DNA of 64,000 nucleotides from Alphaproteobacteria bacterium (GTDB taxonomy: Bacteria > Pseudomonadota > Alphaproteobacteria > Rhodobacterales > Rhodobacteraceae), in assembly GCA_030425395.1 (NCBI GenBank), contig JAUIAS010000010.1, positions 48,780-112,779 of the forward strand, read 5' to 3'. Positions within the stretch are counted from its first letter, which is position 1. Every line of letters starts with the position of its first letter. Positions 46,947 to 55,335 of the stretch are shown piece after piece. The translations under genes and the position numbers were made by a program. The notes below the pieces were generated by a model, which searched no databases, was not told where the DNA came from, and was given only the letters and a program-made list of their open reading frames with translations.

Positions 46947-48107
46947 ATGCATTTCGGATTGACCGACGAACAGGAGATGATCGTCTCTACCGTGCGCAAC
47001 TTTGTCGAACGCGAGATCTATCCACATGAAGCGATGGTCGAACGCACCGGCGAGGTGCCACCCGAACTGGCCCAGGAGATCAAGCAAAAGGTCATCGACC
47101 TTGGCTTCTATGCCTGCAATTTCCCGCAAGAGGTGGGCGGCGCGGGGCTGAGCCACCTTGAATTCACGCTGGTCGAACGGGAACTGGGACGTGGATCAAT
47201 GGCGCTGACCCATTTCTTTGGCCGCCCGCAAAACATCCTGATGGCCTGCAAAGGGGATCAGCGCGACCGCTATCTCATGCCCGCCGTGCGGGGCGAACGG
47301 ATGGACGCGCTGGCCATGACGGAGCCCGGCGCGGGATCGGATGTGCGCGGCATGAGTTGCAGCGCGATCCGTGATGGCGGCGATTGGGTGGTGAACGGCT
47401 CCAAGCATTTCATCTCCGGTGCAGAGCATGCCGACTTCTTTATCGTGTTCGTGGCCACCGGGGTGGATGACACGCCCAAGGGCCCCAAGAAAAGGATCAC
47501 GGCCTTTCTCGTGGATCGCGGCACGCCGGGGTTTGAGGTGCGCACCGGCTACAGATCCGTATCGCATCGGGGGTATCAGAATTGCGTGCTGGATTTCGAC
47601 AATTGCCGCCTGCCCGACAGCCAGGTTCTGGGCGAAGTCGACGGTGGTTTCGAGGTCATGAACACATGGCTTTACGCCACGCGCCTCACCGTAGCCGCCT
47701 TCTGTGTCGGGCGGGCGAGACGGTGCTTTGATCTCGCCGTCACCTATGCTGCCGAGCGCCGCCAGTTCGGCCAGCAGATCGGCAAGTTTCAGGGCGTTGG
47801 CTTTCAAATCGCAGATATGATCACGGAAATCGACGCCGCGGACTGGCTGACACTGGCCGGGGCTTGGCGCTTGGACGAAGGGCTGCCCGCCAACCGCGAG
47901 ATCGCCTCGGCCAAGCTTTATGCCTCGGAAATGCTGGCACGGGTGACCGATGCCACGTTGCAGATCCACGGCGGGATGGGGCTTATGGACGATTATCCCA
48001 TCGAGCGGTTCTGGCGCGATGCGCGTGTGGAACGGATCTGGGACGGCACCTCGGAAATTCAGCGCCACATCATCAGCCGGGATCTGCTGCGCCCGCTGGG
48101 GGCGTAG
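46947..48107 (+). CDS. Acyl-CoA dehydrogenase family protein
   Basis: A 386-residue FAD enzyme that desaturates an acyl-CoA at C2-C3. N-terminal helical domain; FAD signature AMTEPGAGSDVRGM; KHFISGAEHADFFIVF; C-terminal RRQFGQQIGKFQGVGFQIADM and LQIHGGMGLMDDYPIERFWRDARVERIWDGTSEIQRHI. The usual catalytic Glu of the EGT motif in medium-chain-type enzymes is Asp here (WDGTSE). It is probably the first gene of an operon with a CoA ligase and CaiD-like hydratase, so a betaine-type acyl-CoA (e.g. gamma-butyrobetainyl-CoA) is a reasonable guess. ATG 46947 is preceded by GGGGG. Confidence 0.9.
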   Translation: MHFGLTDEQEMIVSTVRNFVEREIYPHEAMVERTGEVPPELAQEIKQKVIDLGFYACNFPQEVGGAGLSHLEFTLVERELGRGSMALTHFFGRPQNILMACKGDQRDRYLMPAVRGERMDALAMTEPGAGSDVRGMSCSAIRDGGDWVVNGSKHFISGAEHADFFIVFVATGVDDTPKGPKKRITAFLVDRGTPGFEVRTGYRSVSHRGYQNCVLDFDNCRLPDSQVLGEVDGGFEVMNTWLYATRLTVAAFCVGRARRCFDLAVTYAAERRQFGQQIGKFQGVGFQIADMITEIDAADWLTLAGAWRLDEGLPANREIASAKLYASEMLARVTDATLQIHGGMGLMDDYPIERFWRDARVERIWDGTSEIQRHIISRDLLRPLGA

Positions 48108-48124
48108 ATAATCGCACTGCGTGC

Positions 48125-48165
48125 GATGCCTCCGGCGGGGATATTGAAAGCAAGAGAAAAAGGGG
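48125..48165 (+). repeat. Dispersed intergenic repeat, copy 5 (short form)
   Basis: GATGCCTCCGGCGGGGATAT followed by TGAAAGCAAGAGAAAAAGGGG, 17 bp after the acyl-CoA dehydrogenase stop. It forms an inverted pair with copy 6. Confidence 0.75.
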
Positions 48166-48180
48166 GGCGCGCGGCCCCCC
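48156..48180 (-). terminator. Minus-strand rho-independent terminator in the ACAD-ligase gap
   Basis: A perfect 7-bp stem GGGGGGC / GCCCCCC with a 5-base loop. Read on the minus strand it is followed by TTTTTCTC. A short minus-strand frame stops at 48197 (ending MTVQGKEV), so a small minus transcript may end here; on the plus strand there is no U-tract. Confidence 0.5.
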
Positions 48181-48280
48181 TCCGTTGAAAAGAAGATCAA
48201 ACCTCTTTCCCTTGCACGGTCATCGGCGTCCCCGCCTGTACCGTGACATAAGAACACCGCAGAAAGGTTAAGAAATGCTT

Positions 48281-48315
48281 GCTTTCTCTTGCGAAAAATA
48301 TCCCCGCCGGAGGCA
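48281..48315 (-). repeat. Dispersed intergenic repeat, copy 6 (short form, inverted)
   Basis: GCTTTCTCTTGCGAAAAATA then TCCCCGCCGGAGGCAT: the core in minus orientation, 116 bp beyond copy 5. It ends 33 bp before the CoA ligase ATG. Confidence 0.75.
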
Positions 48316-48347
48316 TCCGACAGCGCCGCCCGCACAGGTGCCCGATC

Positions 48348-50387
48348 ATGGCGCGTGACCTGTCCCGCCTTCTGCGACCGCGCACGATTGCCGTCATCGG
48401 GGGCGGCGCGTGGTGCGCACAAGTCGTAGGCCAGTGCCGTGCCGCGGGTTTCGAGGGCGCGATCTGGCCGGTTCACCCCAGCGCGCCCGAGATCGCTGGC
48501 GCACCCGCCTTTTGCGATCTCGAGGCGCTACCTGGCGTGCCGGATGCAGTGTTTATCGGCGTGAACCGTCACGCAACAATCAATATCGTCGCAACCCTGT
48601 CTGCTCTCGGAGCCGGGGGAGCGGTCTGTTTTGCCTCCGGGTTTCGCGAGGCCGCCCTTGAGGATGCAGGGGCAGTGGATTTGCAGGAGGATTTGCGATC
48701 GGCGGCCGGTGACATGCCGATCCTTGGTCCGAATTGTTATGGCTTCATCAACTATCTGGACGGGGCGATGTTGTGGCCCGATCAGCATGGTGGCACGCGT
48801 GTTGAGCGCGGCGTGGCCATTGTCTCGCAAAGCTCGAACATTGCGCTGAACCTGACGATGCAGGCACGGGCCCTGCCGCTGGCCTATGTTGTCACTGCAG
48901 GCAATCAGGCGCAGACCGGGCTGGCCGCCATCGGGGCGGCATTGCTGGACGACCCGCGCGTCACCGCGCTTGGCCTGCATATCGAAGGGGTCGGCGATCT
49001 GCTTGCCTTTGAGGCGTTGGCTGACAAGGCGCGCGCCTTGGGCAAGCCGGTCATCGCGCTCAAGGCCGGACGCTCGGAACAAGCACGGGTAGCTGCGATT
49101 TCGCATACGGCGTCTTTGGCAGGGGGAGATGCCGGCGCTTCGGCCTTGCTGGCGCGGCTTGGCATATCGCGGGTGGATGATCTGCCGGTATTTGTCGAAA
49201 CGCTCAAGCTGTTGCACGCGCTGGGGTGGCTTGCTTCGGGCCGGATTGCGACGGTTAGTTGTTCGGGGGGTGAGGCAAGCCTTGCCGCGGATACGGCCAT
49301 TGGCACCGGCGTTGTCTTTCCGCCGCTGACCCGGACCCAGATGCGCGCGTTACGGGCCGCTTTGGGGCCGATGGTGGCGCTGGCCAACCCTCTGGATTAC
49401 CACACATATATCTGGCGCGACACGCAGGCGATGACCGATGCGTTTGCGGCGATGATGGACCCCGGACTGGCGCTGACCCTGCTCATCGTGGACTTCCCGC
49501 GCAGCGACCGCTGTGATCCTGTGGATTGGGACTGTGCGGTTGCCGCCGCGATTGCGGCACGCGAAAGGACAGGTTTGCCGCTTGCGATGGTGGCGACCTT
49601 GCCCGAATTGATGCCCGAATCCGTGGCACAGCACCTTCTGGCCCACGGTGTTGTGCCTCTGTCGGGATTGACCGAGGCCATCCGCGCGGTCGCCGCCGCC
49701 CAAAAAGGGGCCGGAGCGCCACCCGCGCCGCTATTGCTACCGCCGCCTGAAGCGCCGGTCAGCCGCTTCGTGAGCGAGACGCTTGCCAAGGCGCGTTTGG
49801 CCGCCCATGGGCTGCGCGTGCCCACATCCCAAACCGCAGCCACCCCCGAAGAGGCCGGAGATGCCGCGGACGCCATTGGCGGGACTGTTGTGCTCAAGGG
49901 AACGGGTATTGCCCACAAGACCGAGGCGGGCGCGGTGCGGCTGAATTTGCGCGGCTGGTCCGAGGTGACTCATACCGCGCGCGCTATGTCTGCCGATGGC
50001 TACCTTGTCGAAGAGATGGTCGCGGGTGGCGTCGCTGAATTGCTGATCGGGGTGGTCAAAGACCCGGCGCATGGTTTTGTCATGACCGTCGGCGCGGGCG
50101 GCACGTTGACCGAACTCTTGTGCGACACCGCTGCGTTTCTGCTCCCCGCCAGCGACGAGATGATAGACGCGGCGCTGGATAGCCTGCGCATGGCACCGGT
50201 GCTGGCAGGCTACCGCGGCGCGCCGGCGGCGAATTGGGGCGCGATCCATCGCGCGATCCGCGCGGTCGAGGCCTATGTGATTGCCAACGCGGACAGCGTT
50301 GAGGAAATTGAAATCAACCCGTTGATCTGCACCCCGCAAGATGCGGTGGCCGCAGATGCCCTGATCCGCGAAGGAGACCCGACATGA
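48348..50387 (+). CDS. Acetate--CoA ligase (ADP-forming) family protein
   Basis: A 679-residue acyl-CoA synthetase of the NDP-forming superfamily. N-terminal CoA-binding Rossmann domain (RTIAVIGGGAWCAQVV), two succinyl-CoA-ligase-like domains with the phospho-His segment AAISHTASLAGGDAGASAL (His253), and a C-terminal ATP-grasp domain (VVLKGTGIAHKTEAGAVRLNL, GGVAELLIGVVKDPAHG). It activates a carboxylate with ATP and CoA, or runs in reverse to make ATP. Start at ATG 48348 with AGGTG upstream. The 4-bp overlap (ATGA) with the CaiD-like gene argues for a joint role in CoA-ester metabolism of one substrate. Confidence 0.88.
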   Translation: MARDLSRLLRPRTIAVIGGGAWCAQVVGQCRAAGFEGAIWPVHPSAPEIAGAPAFCDLEALPGVPDAVFIGVNRHATINIVATLSALGAGGAVCFASGFREAALEDAGAVDLQEDLRSAAGDMPILGPNCYGFINYLDGAMLWPDQHGGTRVERGVAIVSQSSNIALNLTMQARALPLAYVVTAGNQAQTGLAAIGAALLDDPRVTALGLHIEGVGDLLAFEALADKARALGKPVIALKAGRSEQARVAAISHTASLAGGDAGASALLARLGISRVDDLPVFVETLKLLHALGWLASGRIATVSCSGGEASLAADTAIGTGVVFPPLTRTQMRALRAALGPMVALANPLDYHTYIWRDTQAMTDAFAAMMDPGLALTLLIVDFPRSDRCDPVDWDCAVAAAIAARERTGLPLAMVATLPELMPESVAQHLLAHGVVPLSGLTEAIRAVAAAQKGAGAPPAPLLLPPPEAPVSRFVSETLAKARLAAHGLRVPTSQTAATPEEAGDAADAIGGTVVLKGTGIAHKTEAGAVRLNLRGWSEVTHTARAMSADGYLVEEMVAGGVAELLIGVVKDPAHGFVMTVGAGGTLTELLCDTAAFLLPASDEMIDAALDSLRMAPVLAGYRGAPAANWGAIHRAIRAVEAYVIANADSVEEIEINPLICTPQDAVAADALIREGDPT

Positions 50388-51178
50388 CCGATATTACCGA
50401 AGGCCCGGTAAAGACCCGCCGAGAGGGCGCGATTCTCGAAGTTACTCTGGACCGGCCCAAGGCCAATGCCATTGATCTGGCCACCAGCCGCATCATGGGA
50501 GACGTGTTCGCATCATTCCGCGACGCCCCCGATTTGCGGGTGGCGATCATTACAGGGGCGGGGCAAAAATTCTTTTGCCCGGGCTGGGATCTGAAAGCGG
50601 CCGCAGATGGCGACGCGGTGGATGGCGATTACGGTGTTGGCGGGTTTGGCGGCCTGCAGGAACTGCGCGATCTGAACAAGCCGGTGATCGCGGCGGTCAA
50701 CGGGATTGCCTGTGGCGGCGGGCTCGAACTGGCGCTGTCGGCGGACATCATCATCGCTGCGGATCACGCGACGTTCGCCTTGCCGGAAATCCGGTCCGGC
50801 ACGGTGGCGGATGCGGCCAGCGTCAAGCTGCCCAAGCGCATCCCCTATCACATAGCGATGGATCTGTTGCTGACCGGGCGGTGGTTCGATGTGCACGAGG
50901 CCCGCGAATGGGGGCTGGTCAGTCGGGTGGTCGCCGGTGATGCGTTGCAGGAGGCAACCTGGGAACTGGCGCGGTTGCTGGCATCCGGCCCTCCACTTGT
51001 CTATGCCGCGATCAAGGAAATCGTGCGCGATGCAGAGGATTCCAAATTTCAGGATAGCATGAACCGTATCACCGGGCGGCAATTGGCCAGCGTCGATATT
51101 CTCTATGGATCAGAAGACAACCTGGAAGGCGCGCGCGCCTTTGCCGAAAAGCGTGACCCTGTGTGGAAGGGGCGCTGA
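50384..51178 (+). CDS. Carnitinyl-CoA dehydratase-like enoyl-CoA hydratase (CaiD-like)
   Basis: A 264-residue crotonase-fold enzyme. The blocks ILEVTLDRPKANAIDLATS, DLRVAIITGAGQKFFCPGWD, LNKPVIAAVNGIACGGGLEL, the second Glu in FALPEIRSGT and the C-terminus RAFAEKRDPVWKGR closely recall E. coli CaiD, which hydrates crotonobetainyl-CoA to carnitinyl-CoA. It overlaps the CoA ligase gene by 4 bp. With a divergent GlxA-type regulator and an acyl-CoA dehydrogenase, the operon may process carnitine, crotonobetaine or gamma-butyrobetaine; another branched or quaternary acyl-CoA is possible. Confidence 0.85.
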   Translation: MTDITEGPVKTRREGAILEVTLDRPKANAIDLATSRIMGDVFASFRDAPDLRVAIITGAGQKFFCPGWDLKAAADGDAVDGDYGVGGFGGLQELRDLNKPVIAAVNGIACGGGLELALSADIIIAADHATFALPEIRSGTVADAASVKLPKRIPYHIAMDLLLTGRWFDVHEAREWGLVSRVVAGDALQEATWELARLLASGPPLVYAAIKEIVRDAEDSKFQDSMNRITGRQLASVDILYGSEDNLEGARAFAEKRDPVWKGR

Positions 51179-51385
51179 ACCGGCGGCAAGACGCGCGGGG
51201 AGTAGTCGTTCGCTGCGGTGTCTCACGACGTCAGCTGTGCGCGGACGTTGCTGTCATCCGGCCTATTTCTGGGAAAGTCTGCTTTGTGGATATGATGCTT
51301 GCGGTTACCATCGACCGAAATTGGTAAGAGCGCCGAACACGCATATCGGAAAAGTTTTGACGTTCAGAAATGAGTGACCCGAACA

Positions 51386-52462
51386 ATGTTACGATGGAAA
51401 ATTTCTAGCTTTTTCACATGGTTTGCGATCACCACAAGCGCATTCGCTTCAATGGTCATGGGACAAACGATGCAGGAACGCATGAGCACTGCTATGGATG
51501 CAGGTGAACTGTCAGGGTTGCATGCAACCGTTGTCATGTTCGGCGGCGAACAGATCGCCGAAGCCTATTTCACGGGTAAAGATGAACGCTGGGGCGCGCC
51601 AATCGGGATCGTCGAACATGGCCCGGACACACTGCATGACACACGCTCGATCACCAAGTCCATCATTGGCCTGCTGTACGGGATCGCTCTTGATGAAGGC
51701 GTAGTCCCGGACCTCGGAACGCCACTGCTAGATGTTTTTCCAGAATACTCTGATCTCCGCGATGGGTCCGCGCGTGAAACCATTACAATTGCAGATGTGC
51801 TGACGATGCAAATGGGAACCGAGTGGGATGAAAGCCTTCCTTATACGGACCCGCGCAATAGCGAGATCGCGATGGAGTTGGCCGATGATCGCTATCGCTT
51901 TGTCCTCGACCGGCCGATGGTGGCAGAGCCGGGGACGATCTGGACGTACAACGGCGGCGCTGTCGCGCTGCTGGGCCATCTGATATCTGAAGGCGCGGAC
52001 ATGGGGATCGACACCTATGCACAGACCCGTCTTTTCGATCCCTTGGGCATTTCAGAATTTGAATGGGTGGCGGGTGCTGACGGTGTACCTTCGGCGGCGT
52101 CGGGTTTGCGTCTCACAGCGCGAGATCTTGCGAGAATCGGCGCTATGGTCGCCCGAAATGGAATGTATGACGGTCGTCAGATCGTGCCTGCATCTTGGCT
52201 TGATGCCTCATTTCAGACGCGGGCGTCGATCATGGAGGGCTTTAACTACGGGTTCCTTTGGTATCTCGCCTCGGGTCCCAGCGGTGATCAACTCATCGTT
52301 GCATCTGGCAATGGCGGGCAGCGATTGACCGTACAGCCTTCAGTCGAATTCGTCGTCGCCACCTATGCAGGTCGGTACAATGACTTTGATTCATGGCAGC
52401 TGCCGGTTCGAATTATCGGTGAATTCGCAGTTCCAGAGGTTAGTCGCATCCGGTCAGAGTAG
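51386..52462 (+). CDS. Serine hydrolase, beta-lactamase (class C) family, exported
   Basis: A 358-residue protein with an N-terminal signal segment (WKISSFFTWFAITTSAFAS), then a class C beta-lactamase/esterase-like domain. The nucleophile motif S88-ITK lies in DTRSITKSIIGLLYGIAL, the second-site YNGG is in TIWTYNGGAVALLGHL, and the region GNGGQRLTV near the end stands in for the KTG/HTG element. ATG 51386 or GTG 51374 may be the start. It is flanked by convergent and unrelated genes, and its base composition is less GC-rich than its neighbours, so it may be recently acquired. Esterase, peptidase or lactamase activity cannot be told apart. Confidence 0.85.
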   Translation: MLRWKISSFFTWFAITTSAFASMVMGQTMQERMSTAMDAGELSGLHATVVMFGGEQIAEAYFTGKDERWGAPIGIVEHGPDTLHDTRSITKSIIGLLYGIALDEGVVPDLGTPLLDVFPEYSDLRDGSARETITIADVLTMQMGTEWDESLPYTDPRNSEIAMELADDRYRFVLDRPMVAEPGTIWTYNGGAVALLGHLISEGADMGIDTYAQTRLFDPLGISEFEWVAGADGVPSAASGLRLTARDLARIGAMVARNGMYDGRQIVPASWLDASFQTRASIMEGFNYGFLWYLASGPSGDQLIVASGNGGQRLTVQPSVEFVVATYAGRYNDFDSWQLPVRIIGEFAVPEVSRIRSE

Positions 52463-52608
52463 TCTGAGAACCGATGCCATGTCTGGAAACCCGACATTCA
52501 TGAACTGCGCAGCATTGATCAATTTGGGCCTTTCACATCCCCAAGGGTTTGCGTCGGCTGCGCTTGGCGAGGGGCCGGCGATCGCGCGCGGCCCCTCCCA
52601 TTCGTGGG

Positions 52609-53151
52609 TCACGCCTTGCCCAATTCCTTGGCGTGCAGCCAGTCGGCGTGTTTGGGGGCCTTCTTGGTGCGCGACCATTCTTCGAGCATGTCCCATTTGA
52701 CCGCGTCCATGCGTTTGAGCATGTCCTCTTCTTCGGGGTCTGGGCAGGCCAGCTCGATGCGGTGGCCCGAAGGATCAAAGAAATAGATCGAATGAAAGAT
52801 GGAATGGTCCGTCACGCCCAGAACATCAACGCCGTTGGCTTCCAGATGCGCCTTGAACGTCAGCAATTCGTCACTGTCCTTCACCTTGAAGGCGATATGC
52901 TGCACCCATTCCGGTGTATTCGGGTCGCGGCCCATTTCCGGTTTGGTCGGGAGTTCGAAGAAGGCGAGGACATTGCCGTCCCCGGCATCCAGAAACAGGT
53001 GCATGTAGGGATCGGGTTCGTGGGTTGAGGGCACGTGATCTTCGGCGATGGCGAGGATGAAATCCATGTTCAGCATCTTGCCATACCACTCAACGGTTTC
53101 CTTGGCATCCTTGCACCGATACGCGACGTGGTGGATTTTTTCGACTTTCAT
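52609..53151 (-). CDS. VOC-superfamily (glyoxalase/extradiol dioxygenase-like) protein
   Basis: A 180-residue protein with two betaalphabetabetabeta modules of the vicinal oxygen chelate fold. Candidate metal ligands are His in KIHHVAYRC, Glu in LAFFELP, His in WVQHIAFKV and Glu in GHRIELACPD. A ~40-residue C-terminal helical tail is extra to the VOC core. It is the third gene of the monooxygenase-DUF2783-VOC operon (33-bp gap), which suggests a lyase, isomerase or ring-cleavage step in aromatic catabolism. Confidence 0.85.
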   Translation of the reverse strand: MKVEKIHHVAYRCKDAKETVEWYGKMLNMDFILAIAEDHVPSTHEPDPYMHLFLDAGDGNVLAFFELPTKPEMGRDPNTPEWVQHIAFKVKDSDELLTFKAHLEANGVDVLGVTDHSIFHSIYFFDPSGHRIELACPDPEEEDMLKRMDAVKWDMLEEWSRTKKAPKHADWLHAKELGKA

Positions 53152-53184
53152 GGCGGTCTCCTTTGGCAGGGTGTGTGGGCGCGA

Positions 53185-53376
53185 TCAGGCCTCGGCGGCG
53201 AGATCGAGAGCCTCAAGCAAAACCGGGGTGTCCCCGATGTGGTTGGCAAGGATCAGGATGAGGCGGGCGTTGATCGCATCGCTTTCGGCTTTGGATTTGC
53301 CCTCGTGCGCCGCCAGAAGACGGGCATAGAAGTCGTCCGGCTGCGCGATATTGGGATCCATGTTCAGGCTGGTCAT
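53185..53376 (-). CDS. DUF2783 family small protein
   Basis: A 63-residue acidic helical protein matching DUF2783 (NIAQPDDFYARLLAAHEG, INARLILILANHIGD). Such proteins regularly accompany flavin-dependent aromatic hydroxylases; their role is unknown, perhaps a stability or redox-coupling subunit. It starts 12 bases after the monooxygenase stop with GGAGAG as ribosome site. Confidence 0.82.
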   Translation of the reverse strand: MTSLNMDPNIAQPDDFYARLLAAHEGKSKAESDAINARLILILANHIGDTPVLLEALDLAAEA

Positions 53377-53388
53377 GTGCGGCTCTCC

Positions 53389-55008
53389 TCAGGCGCGGGC
53401 AGTTGCGGTATTGAGCGCGGCGCGCACCGCTGCGGGGTCGTAATGATCCCATCGGGCGGCAACGTGCTGATCGGGGCGCATCAGATATACGGCCGAAGGG
53501 CCATCCCCAAGATAGCGATCCGCCAGTTCCGGATTTCCGACAGCCGACAGCGCCACGCGCCGAACGGGAATGCCGTCTACATCCAGAAGTTCCGGCGCGT
53601 CGGCGTCGATTGTCAGCAACTGAAACTCTCCGCCCAGTTTCTCAAGCAGCCACGCCCCATCTACCGGTGCATCGACCATCGGCGCACCCACGCGCGTGCG
53701 CGCAGGGCCACCCGTCAGACGATCCGGGCCATTCAACGGCAACCCGTCATAGACGCAGGGCACGCTCAGACGGCCCGAATTGACCAGCGGGCGCGCAAAA
53801 CGGGCCTTGCCTGCCAGCGTCAGCACCGCATCGCGGAAAATCTTGCTGATCTCGGATTTGGGAGTAATGAAATCGGTGGACCGGGTTGAATTGAGGATAT
53901 TCTCATCCGCCCCATGCACCCGTTCCACAGAATAACTGTCAAGCAAGGCGTCGGGGGCCTGCCCCTTGATCACAAGCCCCAGTTTCCAACCAAGGTTGTC
54001 CACATCCTGCATGCCAGAATTGGCCCCGCGTGCGCCAAAGGGCGATACCTGATGCGCCGCGTCTCCGGCAAAGAAAACCGGCCCGTGGCGAAAGCTGTCC
54101 ATGCGCTTGCACTGGAAGGTATAGATGGACGACCAGACCATGTCGTATTCAACACCGCCAAGAAAGGCATCCAGCCTGCGGCGGATGTTTTTTTCCTTCA
54201 GTTCGTGCTTGCGATCCACATCCCACCCGATCTGGAAATCCACGCGCCAGACGTCATCGGGCTGTTTGTGCAACAGCATGGAGGCCCCTTCGCCGTGGCT
54301 GGGTTCGAACCAGAACCAACGCTCGGTCGGAAATGACACATCCCCCTTCAGCCGGATATCGGCGATCAGGAAACTGTCTTCAAAGACCTTGCCCGTGAAA
54401 TCCTGCCCCAGCATGTCGCGCAGCGGGGAACTGGCCCCATCGCAAGCCACCAGCCAGTCGGCTTCGACCTGATAGGCACCGTCCGGCGTCATCACGTCCA
54501 GAACCACATGGTCGCCCTTGACCGCAACCGCATCAACGCGGTTCTTGCCACGCAACTGGATCGGGGCCCCCTCGGCCTGCAGGTGCCGCAGGCGGTCGAT
54601 CATGTATTCTTCGAAATAGGGTTGCTGAAGATTGATAAAGGCGGGGTATTTGTGCCCCTGCTCGGGCAAAAGGTTGAATTCGAACACCTTGTCATCGCGG
54701 TGAAAGACCTTGCCCAGGTTCCACACGACGCCCTTGTCCAGCATCGGTTCGCCACATCCGTAGCGGTCCGCGATTTCAAGGCATCGCTTGGCGAAACAGA
54801 TCGCACGGCTTCCCATACCGATGCCTTCGTGATCGTCGAGCACCAGAACCGGTATGCCCTGCTGGCCCAGATCCAGCGCAGTCGCCACGCCGATGGGACC
54901 GCCGCCAACAATCACGACCGGATGGCGCACCGCGTCAGGCAAATCCTGATCGGGTGATTTCTCATACGGGTAAATCTTGTTGGCCAGCGTGTATCTGTCG
55001 TCGAACAT
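53389..55008 (-). CDS. FAD-dependent aromatic monooxygenase
   Basis: A 539-residue class A flavoprotein hydroxylase (MhpA/PheA/TfdB type). N-terminal GxGxxG dinucleotide fold HPVVIVGGGPIGVATALDL (residues ~29-47); DG motif WLVACDGASSPLRDMLG; GD motif GPVFFAGDAAHQVSPFGARG; and a C-terminal thioredoxin-like tail. It most likely hydroxylates a phenolic or hydroxybenzoic substrate with NAD(P)H and O2. Start at ATG 55008. It heads an operon with DUF2783 and VOC genes and is divergent from the arylsulfotransferase-like/dehalogenase operon, with twin palindromic operators 76-116 bp upstream. Confidence 0.88.
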   Translation of the reverse strand: MFDDRYTLANKIYPYEKSPDQDLPDAVRHPVVIVGGGPIGVATALDLGQQGIPVLVLDDHEGIGMGSRAICFAKRCLEIADRYGCGEPMLDKGVVWNLGKVFHRDDKVFEFNLLPEQGHKYPAFINLQQPYFEEYMIDRLRHLQAEGAPIQLRGKNRVDAVAVKGDHVVLDVMTPDGAYQVEADWLVACDGASSPLRDMLGQDFTGKVFEDSFLIADIRLKGDVSFPTERWFWFEPSHGEGASMLLHKQPDDVWRVDFQIGWDVDRKHELKEKNIRRRLDAFLGGVEYDMVWSSIYTFQCKRMDSFRHGPVFFAGDAAHQVSPFGARGANSGMQDVDNLGWKLGLVIKGQAPDALLDSYSVERVHGADENILNSTRSTDFITPKSEISKIFRDAVLTLAGKARFARPLVNSGRLSVPCVYDGLPLNGPDRLTGGPARTRVGAPMVDAPVDGAWLLEKLGGEFQLLTIDADAPELLDVDGIPVRRVALSAVGNPELADRYLGDGPSAVYLMRPDQHVAARWDHYDPAAVRAALNTATARA

Positions 55009-55083
55009 GGTGCTTGCTTTCCTCCCCAAGCTGACGGCCCGAGGGCCCGTTTGCGCGACGGCTCAAACTCCGGCCCACCATTG

Positions 55084-55097
55084 GTTGCGCGCGCAAC
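55084..55097. promoter_or_regulatory. Palindromic operator 1 in the aromatic/dehalogenase divergent region
   Basis: GTTGCGCGCGCAAC, a perfect 14-bp palindrome followed by TAA. It lies 76 bp upstream of the monooxygenase start and matches the general shape of MarR-type operators of aromatic catabolism genes. The cognate regulator is not in the window. Confidence 0.75.
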
Positions 55098-55110
55098 TAA
55101 AGGCCTTATC

Positions 55111-55124
55111 GTTGCGCGCGCAAC
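55111..55124. promoter_or_regulatory. Palindromic operator 2 in the aromatic/dehalogenase divergent region
   Basis: A second identical GTTGCGCGCGCAAC, again followed by TAAAG, 27 bp from the first (centre to centre). It is 212 bp before the arylsulfotransferase-like start. A degenerate half-site (TTTGCGCG) lies at ~55050. The rest of the 327-bp gap shows no gene. Confidence 0.75.
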
Positions 55125-55335
55125 TAAAGTCAATCCTGTCGTGCCCTCACCCCCGGCCCCTGCGGCACCCTATCGCGCCCGCCCGGCCCGCAACCGGCCA
55201 GACAGCCTGCACATCCGCACGGGGTCGCGATGCTTGAAACCGCGGACGAAATAGGGAACCGTGGGCGGCAAGACTGCCAGTGCCACCAAAGCGCGCGCGA
55301 CCTCAGGCAGAACAACAGGGACGGGGAAAACGGGA

